Shown piece by piece: positions 26,876 through 36,102 of a stretch of DNA of 64,000 nt; within the stretch, counting starts at the first letter, position 1, and each line of letters starts with the position of its first letter. The notes under the pieces were generated by a model. It saw nothing but the letters and a program-made list of their open reading frames with translations, made no database searches and had not been told where the DNA came from. Made by a program: the position numbers and the translations under genes. This DNA comes from Ferruginibacter sp. (lineage in GTDB: Bacteria > Bacteroidota > Bacteroidia > Chitinophagales > Chitinophagaceae), in contig JACMLJ010000033.1 of the NCBI GenBank assembly GCA_014379625.1, positions 62,001 through 126,000 on the forward strand, in the 5' to 3' direction.

Positions 26876-27424
26876 ATGGAACCCAATCAACTTAAAACGG
26901 CCTGGAATGATATTGCAGGTGAAAATAAAAATGGGGAAGAATTAAAATTAATGATCAGGGAAAACAGGCATCCGGTACTAAAAGGGATCAGGCTGCAACT
27001 GATGATAGAAATAACCGCCTGGACCTTTTTCCTTTTTGTTTATTACGATATGTTTGATGGCGACCGCAGGCCATTTTACGTAAACCTGCTATTGGTGGTG
27101 GCTGTTTTACTGTTGCTCTTACATAGCATAATGGGGTATCTCTCCGCAAAATACCTTGTTAAAGGCAATACTTTACATGCATCCCTCCTCAACTATTTAG
27201 TAAAGATTAAACTATATGCAATGATATCCGTTAGCTCAAGGGTTATCACCATTATTTGTGTACTGATATTCTTTATGGCCACTATTACATTTACCCCCGC
27301 CAAATACCTATTATTAGCGGGCATCCTGCTGCTTATCCCCTTGCAGGTATTTTTATTATCACGGATATGGGGTAAGCGCATAAAAAAATTAACGGAGGCG
27401 CTCAATGGGTTACGTGAAAAATAA
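26876..27424 (+). CDS. Four-helix membrane protein, possible anti-sigma partner
   Basis: A 182-residue protein that I cannot place in a known family. The N-terminal 40 residues are cytoplasmic and charged (LKTAWNDIAGENKNG), and four hydrophobic segments follow at about 47-60, 70-92, 118-140 and 144-162, then a short basic tail. It begins 3 bases after the ECF sigma stop, so the two are translationally coupled. That arrangement is the usual one for sigma and anti-sigma pairs, but no zinc-binding anti-sigma motif (HxxxCxxC) is present. The anti-sigma role is an inference from position. Confidence 0.7.
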   Translation: MEPNQLKTAWNDIAGENKNGEELKLMIRENRHPVLKGIRLQLMIEITAWTFFLFVYYDMFDGDRRPFYVNLLLVVAVLLLLLHSIMGYLSAKYLVKGNTLHASLLNYLVKIKLYAMISVSSRVITIICVLIFFMATITFTPAKYLLLAGILLLIPLQVFLLSRIWGKRIKKLTEALNGLREK

Positions 27425-27567
27425 CGGCAATTGTTCAATCAATCAATATTTTTTCTACCTTCAAACTGGCATCAGCGGCTACTGAAAACTCAATCTAAAG
27501 TAAAGTAGTTGCAGGTTTAAACAGCGTACAAACGACGCTTTATAAATTACTAATCAACAATACTCCA

Positions 27568-28140
27568 ATGGCAAACGATTACCTGGAAAGTGTAAAAAAA
27601 CAATTCAGTTATTATAAAATGCTGGGCGAAAAAGCCATGGCGCAGTTACCGGAAGAAAAACTTTTCTGGCAATACAATACGGAGAGCAACAGCATCGCTG
27701 GCATTGTAAAACATCTTTGGGGAAATATGCTTTCCCGCTGGACGGATTTTTTAACCAGTGACGGGGAAAAGGAATGGCGAAACAGGGATGCCGAATTTGA
27801 CAATGACCTGCCAAACAAAGAAGTACTGATGGCGAAATGGAATGAAGGCTGGAAGTGTTTGTTTGATGCAATTGAATCCTTAACGACAGCGGATCTCGGG
27901 AAAGAAATTTTCATACGCAATATGGGTCAAACTGTTACGGAAGCCATCAACCGGCAATTGGCTCATTATCCTTATCATATTGGCCAGATTGTATTTATGG
28001 CGAAAATGGTTTGTGGTAACAACTGGAACTCCCTATCCATCCCAAAAGGAAATTCAAAAGAATACAACGAAGCCAAATTTGCAAAACCAAAACACACTGA
28101 ACATTTTACCGATGAATTTATAAAGGATAAAAATGAATAA
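27568..28140 (+). CDS. DUF1572 DinB-like four-helix protein
   Basis: A 190-residue protein of the DinB-like superfamily, DUF1572 branch. Helix-bundle features with potential metal ligands are KHLWGNMLSRW near residues 49-59 and QLAHYPYHIGQIVFMAK near 131-147. Related proteins include metal-dependent thiol transferases (bacillithiol and mycothiol) and many of unknown role. It lies 143 bp after the ECF-linked membrane protein gene and may or may not share its transcript. Confidence 0.85.
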   Translation: MANDYLESVKKQFSYYKMLGEKAMAQLPEEKLFWQYNTESNSIAGIVKHLWGNMLSRWTDFLTSDGEKEWRNRDAEFDNDLPNKEVLMAKWNEGWKCLFDAIESLTTADLGKEIFIRNMGQTVTEAINRQLAHYPYHIGQIVFMAKMVCGNNWNSLSIPKGNSKEYNEAKFAKPKHTEHFTDEFIKDKNE

Positions 28141-28278
28141 ACGCTAATGATCATTATTACATTATTAATTACCAGGTTATCTAATTTGAGTGGGTATAGT
28201 TTTGGATGAAGTACATATGGTTGCCACCTGTTAGAAACACTTATCCATTTAACAATTCAAAATTTTCCCAACCCTGCT

Positions 28279-28767
28279 TTGGCACAATATTTTCAATTGC
28301 TCCTCAAAACAAATATTTTGAAACATTTTATACTTTTTATCGCAGTTTATTCCTTTAGTGCCGCTAAAGCTCAAAAGATTGATAGCATTTATGTTAACCT
28401 GTATACAGACAGTTTAAAAAAAGGAACCTTTAATTATATCAATATCGATGGATTGTTATCCGATGGAAGGTATTTACCATTAGACAGTACCCATCTTATT
28501 TTCTCCGCTTCAGCAGGTTGGTTTAGCGGAAACTCCCTCTGGATAGATAACAATTTTAGCGACGATAAAGTAAGTGTAAAAGTGATCCTGAGAAAGGCCC
28601 CCGGCACATTTAAACAGTTTGACATTTACATTAAGAAAAAACCTGATAATGAAAAATTGAAGACAGCGGATGAAATTATCAATGAAATGAAAAACAATAC
28701 AAGATCAAAAAGAAAGGGAAATTTATCTTCCGGCAACGGAGTTATCACCAAAATATACCGGGCATAA
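28279..28767 (+). CDS. Secreted hypothetical protein, start uncertain
   Basis: No ATG is available near the N terminus. TTG at 28279 gives 162 residues; TTG at 28318 gives 149 and places a compact signal peptide (LKHFILFIAVYSFSAAKAQ) right at the start, which I find at least as likely. The mature part has beta-strand character (SIYVNLYTDSLKKGTFNYINIDG, DKVSVKVILR) and a lysine-rich tail. I do not recognise the family. It ends 5 bases before the 3' end of the SRP RNA gene on the opposite strand. Confidence 0.6.
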   Translation: MAQYFQLLLKTNILKHFILFIAVYSFSAAKAQKIDSIYVNLYTDSLKKGTFNYINIDGLLSDGRYLPLDSTHLIFSASAGWFSGNSLWIDNNFSDDKVSVKVILRKAPGTFKQFDIYIKKKPDNEKLKTADEIINEMKNNTRSKRKGNLSSGNGVITKIYRA

Positions 28768-28771
28768 AAAT

Positions 28772-28865
28772 GGCAAGTTACTTACATCGCACCGCTCAAC
28801 CATCTACCCTTGCTACCTTCCGGTCCTGGGGGAGTTCAACAGGAGCTGGCCGTATAAGACTTGCC
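28772..28865 (-). ncRNA. ffs: Signal recognition particle RNA (4.5S type)
   Basis: The minus strand contains the conserved SRP domain IV: a GGAA tetraloop in ACCGGAAGGTAGCAAGGG, with the AGCA internal loop that binds the Ffh M domain. The ends pair as GGCAAGT with ACTTGCC, giving a closed hairpin of about 94 nt with no Alu domain, as in most Gram-negative bacteria. A T-rich tract (ATTTTTAT) follows the 3' end and a promoter precedes the 5' end. Together with Ffh, which is encoded elsewhere, it targets nascent membrane and secreted proteins to FtsY and the translocon. Confidence 0.92.
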
Positions 28866-28869
28866 GCTG

Positions 28870-28902
28870 CAAATATAAGGAAGGGAATTTAAATCAATCA
28901 AA
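28870..28902 (-). promoter_or_regulatory. SRP RNA promoter
   Basis: On the minus strand, TTTG (28899-28902) and TATATTTG (28870-28877) match the Bacteroidota consensus TTTG / TAnnTTTG with a 21-base spacer. The predicted transcription start falls within a few bases of the first paired base of the RNA. Confidence 0.75.
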
Positions 28903-29125
28903 AAAAATATTTTTTTTGCCCTTGCCCGTAAAAAGGGAAATCAATAAATGATAGTTCAACATCGCTTACCAGCATTAATAAAATAAAAGGGTGCAACATA
29001 TCTCCAAAAATACTATTAACAACCTGGTTGTGCCTATTTACAAGAATGTTTTCAAACCTTTCTGCCCGGTATCCGGAGGGAAAAAATGAGCTTCCCGAAT
29101 AACTCCATTTGAGGCGCGGGGACGG

Positions 29126-30415
29126 CTAAAAACTAAACCCAGGCCTATCCGTCCTCGTATCCAACTTACCAATTCCTATCAACTGGTCCGCCTGGTCGGT
29201 AAATGATTTATAATACACCAAAATAGTATAGTTATTTTCTGTTTCCCAATAATTCCCTTCCAGTTCCAACTGCTGTTCCGGATTATTTTTATCCACCAGC
29301 ATGTACCCGTAACTGTAATAACCCTGTTTTAGAAACTGTGTTCCTTCATACATTCCCTTTTCAGGATTGAACTGCATTTTGGAGGTCTCATTTAATTTGT
29401 AATCGGTTAACTGGCCAAACAGGTAGAGATCTTTACCCTGGTATGGGGCCTGGGTGGGCGTTAGATAACTAAATTGGACAGTCGCGAAATCTCCCTGCCA
29501 GTAAGGATTAATGGATTCATAGGTAGTAACCTGGTATAGTCCGTTCAGATCCTGGTAATAAACATATTTCTGACCCGTACGGTCAATATCCGGCTTCACG
29601 AAAATTTTGGTGGCATTTTTCGAATAGTCTGCCTTTTCCACCCGCTCACTTTGCAACCGGAAACTTCTAAGGTCAAGCCATCGCCATTCTTTACCTCCTG
29701 CAAAAACAAAGTTGTTTTCACTGTTGTACTCTATTGCATTACCCCGGATAAATGTGGGAAATACATTACCCTGCGCATTGTCCCATCGATTATTTTGAAG
29801 TACGAGAACTTTCACCTGCTGATTGGCGTTGAATGCATTCAAACCATCAAGGTTAACGGTAAACTTTAAACGCTGGTGTGTTTTGAAGTACTGTGGCGTA
29901 AATGGCTGAATAAACTGTGCCAGGATGGAAGACTTTGGATCAAGCACCAGCATTGCTCTCGTAAATGCCAGTTTGGAGGTATCGCCATCTAAAAAAACTT
30001 TTACCAGGTAGTTTCCGCTTCGGGTTGGCAGTGAGTTAGTTTCGGGTAAAATTACCTGGTAATGGGTATAGCGCGTAAAAGCAATGGAAGAAAAGCGGTA
30101 ACTGCTGATACGCTGTTGGGTAAATCCTTTAATATAATCAAAGGGGCTTAACCTGACCGGCTTCCAGTTGTAATCACATAACTGGTAGGTGTAATAATAA
30201 CTTTTTACATTGGCATCCACGTCATCAAAATGAAGTTCCAAACGGTCGCCACTATTGAGTTTGTAAACAGGGAGGGCCTGTTGATCTCCATAAGCATTAA
30301 AGCGTACCGCTTTAATATTTGTTTTAAAAACGACCTCAGGGTTTTTTTGCGCCCGGAGAGAAAATATCAACAGCAATAAAACCGTAGTGAGGGGGAATGA
30401 TTTAAAAAGATGCAT
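29126..30415 (-). CDS. Type IX secretion system plug protein (DUF5103, PlugP-like)
   Basis: A 429-residue exported protein with a signal peptide (residues 1-22, ending in LRAQ) and the DUF5103/T9SS plug architecture: an N-terminal beta domain (residues about 25-150, including YYYTYQLCDYNWKP) and a long middle and C-terminal beta-rich part (KDLYLFGQLTDYKLNE, GYYSYGYMLVD). The family's known member closes the SprA translocon of the type IX system from the periplasmic side in Flavobacterium johnsoniae. Other T9SS genes are not in the window. It is divergent from an FtsX-like permease gene. Confidence 0.85.
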   Translation of the reverse strand: MHLFKSFPLTTVLLLLIFSLRAQKNPEVVFKTNIKAVRFNAYGDQQALPVYKLNSGDRLELHFDDVDANVKSYYYTYQLCDYNWKPVRLSPFDYIKGFTQQRISSYRFSSIAFTRYTHYQVILPETNSLPTRSGNYLVKVFLDGDTSKLAFTRAMLVLDPKSSILAQFIQPFTPQYFKTHQRLKFTVNLDGLNAFNANQQVKVLVLQNNRWDNAQGNVFPTFIRGNAIEYNSENNFVFAGGKEWRWLDLRSFRLQSERVEKADYSKNATKIFVKPDIDRTGQKYVYYQDLNGLYQVTTYESINPYWQGDFATVQFSYLTPTQAPYQGKDLYLFGQLTDYKLNETSKMQFNPEKGMYEGTQFLKQGYYSYGYMLVDKNNPEQQLELEGNYWETENNYTILVYYKSFTDQADQLIGIGKLDTRTDRPGFSF

Positions 30416-30432
30416 GTAGTGGTGAAAATATT

Positions 30433-30440
30433 TACTTTTG
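30433..30440 (+). promoter_or_regulatory. Candidate -7 box for the permease gene
   Basis: TACTTTTG fits TAnnTTTG and ends 22 nt before the TTG start of the permease gene. No TTTG lies at the expected distance upstream. Confidence 0.45.
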
Positions 30441-30462
30441 AAAGATACTAAAATTATGCCGA

Positions 30463-31692
30463 TTGAATATTTCAGCCTTTATTGCTAACAGGATCGCCTT
30501 TAACCGTCAAAATACATTTTCGCGTTTTATCATACGCCTGGCCATTGGGGCCACTGCAGTAAGCGTAGCCGTAATGATCGTGGCCTTGAGTTTTGTAAAC
30601 GGCTTTCAGCAGGTGATCAGCAATAAAGTATTTAGTTTTTGGGGACATATCCGTGTTCAGCAGGATATCGAAAACAGGGTTAGTATCGCGGAAGAATACC
30701 CCATTATAAAAAACGATACGGTGGAAAGCATCATCCGGCAAATTCCACAGGTAAAATCTGTGGAACGTTATGCCACCAAATCGGTGATACTTACCTATGG
30801 AACAGATATTGAAAGTATACTGGTAAAGGGCATTGATTCGTCTTTCGACTATACAAGGCTCAGCCCATTTTTGCTGGAAGGCAAATGGGTTTCATTTATG
30901 GATAGCGGTTATAGTAAGGAAATTAATATTTCCGCCTATATCGCTAACCAGCTAAATGTAAAAGTGAATGATACGCTGCTCTCCTTTTTTATCCAGCAGG
31001 ATGGTTCCAAAAGACCCAGGAAATTAAAAATAGCGGGCATTTTTAAAACCTCCATTGATGAATACGACAAGCAGTTCGGAATATGTGATATTAACCTGAT
31101 CAGGCGGATGAATGACTGGCGGCCCGACCAGATTGGCGGCTATGAAATATTTTTAAATGATTACAGGCAAATAGACGCTGTAGCCCAACTTATAAAAAAT
31201 GAAACCCCCCAGGGATGGAACAGTAAAACCATTAAAGAAATATATCCCAATATATTTGACTGGCTGGGCCTGCAAAATGATATAAAATTGATATTGGTGG
31301 GCATTATGATGATAGTGGCCATTGTAAACCTTATCACCTGCCTGCTGATCATTGTGCTGGAAAGAACTAAAATGACCGGTATTTTAAAAGCCATCGGTGC
31401 CAGTGACTGGGATGTTCAGAAAATATTTTTGTATAACACGGCGCTCATTGCAATTACAGGTATCCTGTTAGGCACATTGCTGGGCCTGGGTATTTGCTGG
31501 GTGCAGGAAAGAACCGGTTTTATTAAGTTGGATGAAGAAGCTTACTATATGCGTGCCGCACATGCGCAGGTAATATGGTGGCAGGTATTGCTGGTGGATG
31601 TAGTTACGCTAAGCATTTGTTTTGCAACTTTAATAATCCCCACAATGTTGGTGAAGAAGATACAACCGGTGAAAGCTATCCAATTTCGTTAA
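30463..31692 (+). CDS. FtsX/LolE-like ABC transporter permease
   Basis: A 409-residue permease of the MacB/LolCE topology: one N-terminal transmembrane helix (about 23-45), a large periplasmic domain (46-270), and three C-terminal helices (about 275-300, 320-350, 370-395) with the FtsX-like sequence [23 protein letters not shown]. No ATG fits the frame, so translation is taken from TTG at 30463; the ATG at 30456 is in another frame. An ATPase partner is not encoded nearby. Lipoprotein release or another envelope task is likely. Confidence 0.85.
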   Translation: MNISAFIANRIAFNRQNTFSRFIIRLAIGATAVSVAVMIVALSFVNGFQQVISNKVFSFWGHIRVQQDIENRVSIAEEYPIIKNDTVESIIRQIPQVKSVERYATKSVILTYGTDIESILVKGIDSSFDYTRLSPFLLEGKWVSFMDSGYSKEINISAYIANQLNVKVNDTLLSFFIQQDGSKRPRKLKIAGIFKTSIDEYDKQFGICDINLIRRMNDWRPDQIGGYEIFLNDYRQIDAVAQLIKNETPQGWNSKTIKEIYPNIFDWLGLQNDIKLILVGIMMIVAIVNLITCLLIIVLERTKMTGILKAIGASDWDVQKIFLYNTALIAITGILLGTLLGLGICWVQERTGFIKLDEEAYYMRAAHAQVIWWQVLLVDVVTLSICFATLIIPTMLVKKIQPVKAIQFR

Positions 31693-31785
31693 TTCATCGG
31701 ATAAAATTATTTGCATCTAAAAAAATCATCGTAATTGATGTAAGTAACCCTACCATGCTTTTGAATATGATTTCCATTCACAGGG

Positions 31786-32568
31786 TCAGGCGCCCTCTCC
31801 TTCGGAGAGGGCGGGGGGTGAGGTTGAAGCAATCACATGCGATAAAATAATCCCCGTTGCAACTGCTGCATTCAGTGATTCCGCATGACCGAATTTTGGG
31901 ATGGTGATGCTCTCTTTTGCCAGTTGCATTATTTCCGGGCTTATCCCCCTTGCTTCATTTCCTATCAATATTATTCCTTCCTGTAATCCTTTTAATGAAG
32001 CGATGTTTTTTCCGGTCAGGGCCGCAGCATAAATAGGAAGGCTGCTGTTTTTTTTCAGCCATTCAACCAGGTTGGTGTACAACATATCTACCCTGGCAAT
32101 GCTGCCCATGGTGCTTTGCACAACTTTAGGATTATACCTGTCGGCACAGCTGTCCGAACAAATAATTGAAGATACGCCAAACCAGTCGGCTATGCGGATA
32201 ATGGTACCAAGGTTGCCAGGATCGCGGATATCGTCCAGCGCCAGTGTGATTTTTCCTTTCACATCTGGTGCACCCTGCTTTAGTTTCATAAAAACTGCTA
32301 CCACCTGGCTGGGTGTACTTAGTGCAGATATTTTTTCCAGTTCATAATCTTCAACCGGCTCCAAAGGCCCATTGAAATATTTTTTAATTTCCGGCTCATT
32401 TTCCCTGAGCCATGGTTCCTTTGCCAGGATATGAACGCATTCAATTTTTGTGGAATTTAATAACTCCATCACTACTTTACTACCTTCGGCAATAAAAACA
32501 TTTTCTATATCCCTGAATTTTTTGTGGTGTAAACTTTGGATATATTTGGTATATGTTTTGCTTAACAT
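31786..32568 (-). CDS. TrmH/SpoU-family RNA 2'-O-methyltransferase
   Basis: A 260-residue SPOUT enzyme with an N-terminal substrate-binding domain (residues 1-90, AEGSKVVMELL) and a C-terminal knotted domain. Family motifs are LALDDIRDPGNLGTIIRIADWFG, IILIGNEARGIS and IPKFGHAESLNAAVATGI. It probably methylates a 2'-hydroxyl in rRNA or tRNA. The last ten or so codons (ending in SPPALSEGEGA) are written by a hairpin-bearing repeat at 31791-31813. It is divergent from tamL with 29 bp between the starts, an order often seen in this phylum. Confidence 0.9.
   Translation of the reverse strand: MLSKTYTKYIQSLHHKKFRDIENVFIAEGSKVVMELLNSTKIECVHILAKEPWLRENEPEIKKYFNGPLEPVEDYELEKISALSTPSQVVAVFMKLKQGAPDVKGKITLALDDIRDPGNLGTIIRIADWFGVSSIICSDSCADRYNPKVVQSTMGSIARVDMLYTNLVEWLKKNSSLPIYAAALTGKNIASLKGLQEGIILIGNEARGISPEIMQLAKESITIPKFGHAESLNAAVATGIILSHVIASTSPPALSEGEGA
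31791..31813. repeat. Perfect 10-bp hairpin overlapping the end of the TrmH-type gene
   Basis: CGCCCTCTCC, loop TTC, GGAGAGGGCG, followed by GGGGGTGAGG. This is the kind of REP-like hairpin scattered in Bacteroidota genomes. It lies between convergent genes, inside the last codons of the minus-strand gene, and could also stop transcription in both directions, although it has no T tract. Confidence 0.6.
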
Positions 32569-32597
32569 TGATTTCTTAATAATTTTATACGTTTAGT

Positions 32598-35105
32598 GTG
32601 CCTGATAAAACAACCTTGTGGAATTGTTTGAAAAATTTATTTTTCTGCTGCCTGTTACTGTCTTCGTGTACTATTCCCCGTAAGTATCAAAAGAATAAAC
32701 CTTTTCTCTTTAAAAATTCAATCGACATCAACGGAGGTAATTTTACCAAAGATCAGCGAAATTCATTAAAGCAGAAATTATATGGCCAGTTGGATGATAG
32801 TGCGAAAGTAACTACAAAGGATCTTCTTTTCCTGCTGCATTTTATAAACCGGCCACCGGCTTATGATAGCGGCTATTCGGACTTATCCGCGAAAAGTATG
32901 AAGGGCTCCATGCTGCACCTGGGTTATTATAACGCAAAGGTTAGCTTTACCGCAGATACTTCCACACCAAATGGCAGGCAGCAGCGTGTGGCAGTAAAAT
33001 ATACAGTAGCCGCAGGCAACCCAACATTAATCGATACCATCAGTTACCGGCTAAAACAAGCCGAGTTGCAGCAACTGGCCCTGGATACAAGACCAAAATC
33101 TTACCTGGTAAAAGGGAAGGCCGTAACCAGGGCTGATATACTTAGCGAGATCAGCCGGCTGGTAGAACTGTACAGGAATAATGGATACTATAAATTCACT
33201 TCAGATGACCTCAAGATGAGGGGCGATTCTGCCATCGCTGCTTTAACCAATATATCTGATGATCCGTTTGAAAACTTACAATTACTGGAAGAAGCCAACC
33301 AGCAGAGAGATAAGCCTACGGTTAAACTGGCTATGGTACTTAACCCTGTGTCGGATTCGCTGAGGTTAAAAAAATATTTTATTGACTCTATTATTATTTA
33401 TCCCGACTTTAGAGCCGCTGATGCTATCAACAGCGCTCCTTACACAGAAGATATCCGCGGAGGGTACGTCATCCGTTATCACAAAAAATTATTTCATAAT
33501 AGTTTGTTGTTACGGAACATGAATATTAGAAAGGGGGAAGTGTATAGCCAGGAGAACTATGCAAAAACGATCAGTAATTTTTCCAAATCAGGTGTATGGC
33601 AAAATACCAATATCCAGGTGGATGAAATAAAAGGTGGCAATGGTAAAATTAACATGATCGTTCAATTATTGCCCGCAAAAAAATACGGATTTGAGGCGAA
33701 TATTGAATCCAGTTATTCTGCAAACAGCAATACCAACAGCGCCAGTATCGCCAATGCAGGTAATCTACTGGGGGTGTCTACCAATGTTTCATTGCAAAAC
33801 AGGAATGTAGGAAAAAGCGGCACAAAAATGACCCATGCCTTACGTGCAGGTATGGAATTGAACCTGAACGCCCAACAGGGATCTGACCGGAAACTTAATT
33901 CAACGGAACTGAGTTATACAAATACCATTTCCTTCCCAAGACTATTAGGGCCCATAAAATTGTTTTATCCTAATAAAAAAAGGTTGCCGGCAAAACCAAT
34001 GCCCAACCTGGCAACACCCAGGTTACGCAGGGACAGCATAGCCAACTACCTCTCGCAGCAAACATTTATTAATGTAGTACCTGCCTATTCCAACCGCATC
34101 AATCTTTTTGATCAACTGTCAGCGAGTGTTGCTTTCGGCAATGAATTTACCAGGAACAAACACCCAAACAGAAAAAATCTTTTTAAATTTCTTAATATCG
34201 AATACTCATTCCTGTATAACCAATCGGACAGTTTTAAAAGAACCCTCGAATTAAATCCGTACCTGCGCTATTCATTCAACACTGCATTGGTAATCGGACT
34301 GATTAATTACGGCTATTCATCTACCTACATCAATCCAAAAAAATTAAACCATTTACGTTCCTTCAGATGGAATATAGAAGAATCGGGGCTTTTGCTGGGC
34401 CGCTTTGACCTGTTTAAAAAAGACCTCCGGCAATTTATCAAAACAGATATAGAATATACTTTTTTAGTGCAGAAAGCTAAGTCATCAAGGATATTCAGGG
34501 TATTTGCCGGAGTAGGTATACCTATTGGCAAAGGCGATTCTTCGCTGCCATTCTTCAAGCAATATTTCGCGGGCGGGGCAAACAGCATGAGGGGATGGCC
34601 CATAAGGGGTATTGGCCCCGGGGCAAAGGCGCTGGCCCCCTATAATTTACTCGCATTAAATGACCGTACAGGTGATGTGAGATTTGAAATGAATGGAGAA
34701 TACCGGTATGATATCGCCCAGATCATCCCCAATTCAATTGTATTAAAAGGCGCTTTATTTATTGATGCAGGTAATGTGTGGAACTTTAAAAATACAAGGA
34801 CCGATGGAGGCCCTGATAGCCTGCAATTTGATTTTAAAAAGCTATATCAACAACTGGGAGTAACCGCCGGTACAGGTTTCCGTTTTGATTTTAATTATTT
34901 TCTGATCCGTTTCGACCTTGGTTTCCGGTTTAAGCGGCCTGATATTGCCAGGAACAACGGATGGCAAATACCAAATATTACCTTTAATAATTTACTGAAA
35001 AAAGGAGAACAGGTAGAAATTGCCCCCGGCGTATTTGGAAACCGCAACCGCATCTGGCGTTACGAAAATTTTAATTTTACGATTGGATTGAGTTACCCTT
35101 TTTGA
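32598..35105 (+). CDS. TamL-type lipoprotein outer-membrane assembly factor (BamA/TamA family)
   Basis: An 835-residue Omp85 protein starting with GTG. The N terminus is a lipoprotein signal with lipobox LLLSSC (Cys about residue 24), which is the feature that separates the Bacteroidota TamL from TamA. A series of POTRA-like domains covers residues 30-380, and a 16-stranded barrel follows, with the family motif FKQYFAGGANSMRGWPIRGIGPG and the closing strand ending in Phe (IGLSYPF). It would work at the outer membrane in assembly of beta-barrel or surface proteins. It is divergent from the TrmH-type gene. Confidence 0.9.
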   Translation: MPDKTTLWNCLKNLFFCCLLLSSCTIPRKYQKNKPFLFKNSIDINGGNFTKDQRNSLKQKLYGQLDDSAKVTTKDLLFLLHFINRPPAYDSGYSDLSAKSMKGSMLHLGYYNAKVSFTADTSTPNGRQQRVAVKYTVAAGNPTLIDTISYRLKQAELQQLALDTRPKSYLVKGKAVTRADILSEISRLVELYRNNGYYKFTSDDLKMRGDSAIAALTNISDDPFENLQLLEEANQQRDKPTVKLAMVLNPVSDSLRLKKYFIDSIIIYPDFRAADAINSAPYTEDIRGGYVIRYHKKLFHNSLLLRNMNIRKGEVYSQENYAKTISNFSKSGVWQNTNIQVDEIKGGNGKINMIVQLLPAKKYGFEANIESSYSANSNTNSASIANAGNLLGVSTNVSLQNRNVGKSGTKMTHALRAGMELNLNAQQGSDRKLNSTELSYTNTISFPRLLGPIKLFYPNKKRLPAKPMPNLATPRLRRDSIANYLSQQTFINVVPAYSNRINLFDQLSASVAFGNEFTRNKHPNRKNLFKFLNIEYSFLYNQSDSFKRTLELNPYLRYSFNTALVIGLINYGYSSTYINPKKLNHLRSFRWNIEESGLLLGRFDLFKKDLRQFIKTDIEYTFLVQKAKSSRIFRVFAGVGIPIGKGDSSLPFFKQYFAGGANSMRGWPIRGIGPGAKALAPYNLLALNDRTGDVRFEMNGEYRYDIAQIIPNSIVLKGALFIDAGNVWNFKNTRTDGGPDSLQFDFKKLYQQLGVTAGTGFRFDFNYFLIRFDLGFRFKRPDIARNNGWQIPNITFNNLLKKGEQVEIAPGVFGNRNRIWRYENFNFTIGLSYPF

Positions 35106-35131
35106 TGCCTGCCTCCCGGGCGGCTTTTGAT

Positions 35132-35941
35132 TCAAACAGGGTCGCCGGATAACTCCCCTTCAGGGGCAGGGGTAATCCCCTCTTCAAATTGTTCCATCGT
35201 TAATGCATTGGAAGCTTCATACTCTCCTATCCTTGTCCGTCGCAAACTACTCAGGTACCCGCCACATCCCAACCCCGCACCAAAGTCATTGGCCAAACTT
35301 CGTATATACGTTCCAGTAGAGCAGACCACTTTAAAAGATATCACCGGTAGGGTTATGCCGGTAATTTCGAATTGATAAATGTTAATTTTCCTCGCTTCCG
35401 GCTGCACTGCTACTCCGCGTCTCGCCAGTTCATACAAGGCAACCCCGTCTTTTTTTATGGCGGAAAAGATTGGCGGAAATTGTTCAATAGTACCTTTAAA
35501 AGGGGCCGTTGCCGCATGTATCATTTCATCCGTTAAAAAAGAATAATCTTTTAGTTGAACGGGTTCGCTTTCCAAATCGAAGGTTGGCGTTACAGCCCCC
35601 AGGGTGATATGGCCGGTGTATTCCTTTTCCTGCGCCATATACTCATTTATTTTTTTTGTAAACTTGCCGGTACAAACAATGAGCAGGCCGGTCGCCAAAG
35701 GGTCAAGCGTACCTGCATGGCCAATCTTTTTTATCTGTAATATGCTACGCATCCGGCGCACCACGTCAAATGAGGTCCAGTGCAAGGGTTTATCTACCAG
35801 TATTACTTTACCTTCCAGGTAAGATAACTGGATTGCGGGATCTATGGGAACCCGCTCTTTACGCTGCTGCTTTACAGGAGCTTCACCAGCTTCAACTAAT
35901 TTATCGGTGTATCTTAACCGGTATGTTTCTTTTCGGGCCAC
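35132..35941 (-). CDS. truB: tRNA pseudouridine(55) synthase TruB
   Basis: A 269-residue enzyme that makes pseudouridine 55 in the T loop of tRNA. The catalytic aspartate is Asp80 in [17 protein letters not shown], and the [12 protein letters not shown] motif lies near residues 211-222. An N-terminal charged extension of about 40 residues precedes the first family motif ([12 protein letters not shown]). The final residues ([17 protein letters not shown]) are encoded by a repeat-like run of CCCC/GGGG hairpins, so the C terminus has probably been lengthened by the repeat. Confidence 0.92.
   Translation of the reverse strand: MARKETYRLRYTDKLVEAGEAPVKQQRKERVPIDPAIQLSYLEGKVILVDKPLHWTSFDVVRRMRSILQIKKIGHAGTLDPLATGLLIVCTGKFTKKINEYMAQEKEYTGHITLGAVTPTFDLESEPVQLKDYSFLTDEMIHAATAPFKGTIEQFPPIFSAIKKDGVALYELARRGVAVQPEARKINIYQFEITGITLPVISFKVVCSTGTYIRSLANDFGAGLGCGGYLSSLRRTRIGEYEASNALTMEQFEEGITPAPEGELSGDPV
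35155..35180. repeat. REP-like CCCC/GGGG hairpins at the end of truB
   Basis: CCCC-TTCA-GGGG at 35155-35166 is followed by GGGG-TAAT-CCCC at 35169-35180. The sequence style (short C/G stems with small loops) matches the other REP-like hairpins in this window. The repeat is inside the last codons of truB. Confidence 0.45.
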
Positions 35942-36102
35942 AGGGTTTATAGTTTAGCTTTGATGGCTCACAATTAAAGCGTATGCCATATTTAATTTGG
36001 TCTATCTGCTATATTCGCTTTACCTTTTTTACTTTATTTACCTTATTTACTTTTCCAGCTTTTAACAAGTCCTTCAAGCGCTGAACACCAAACCCAAAAC
36101 CC

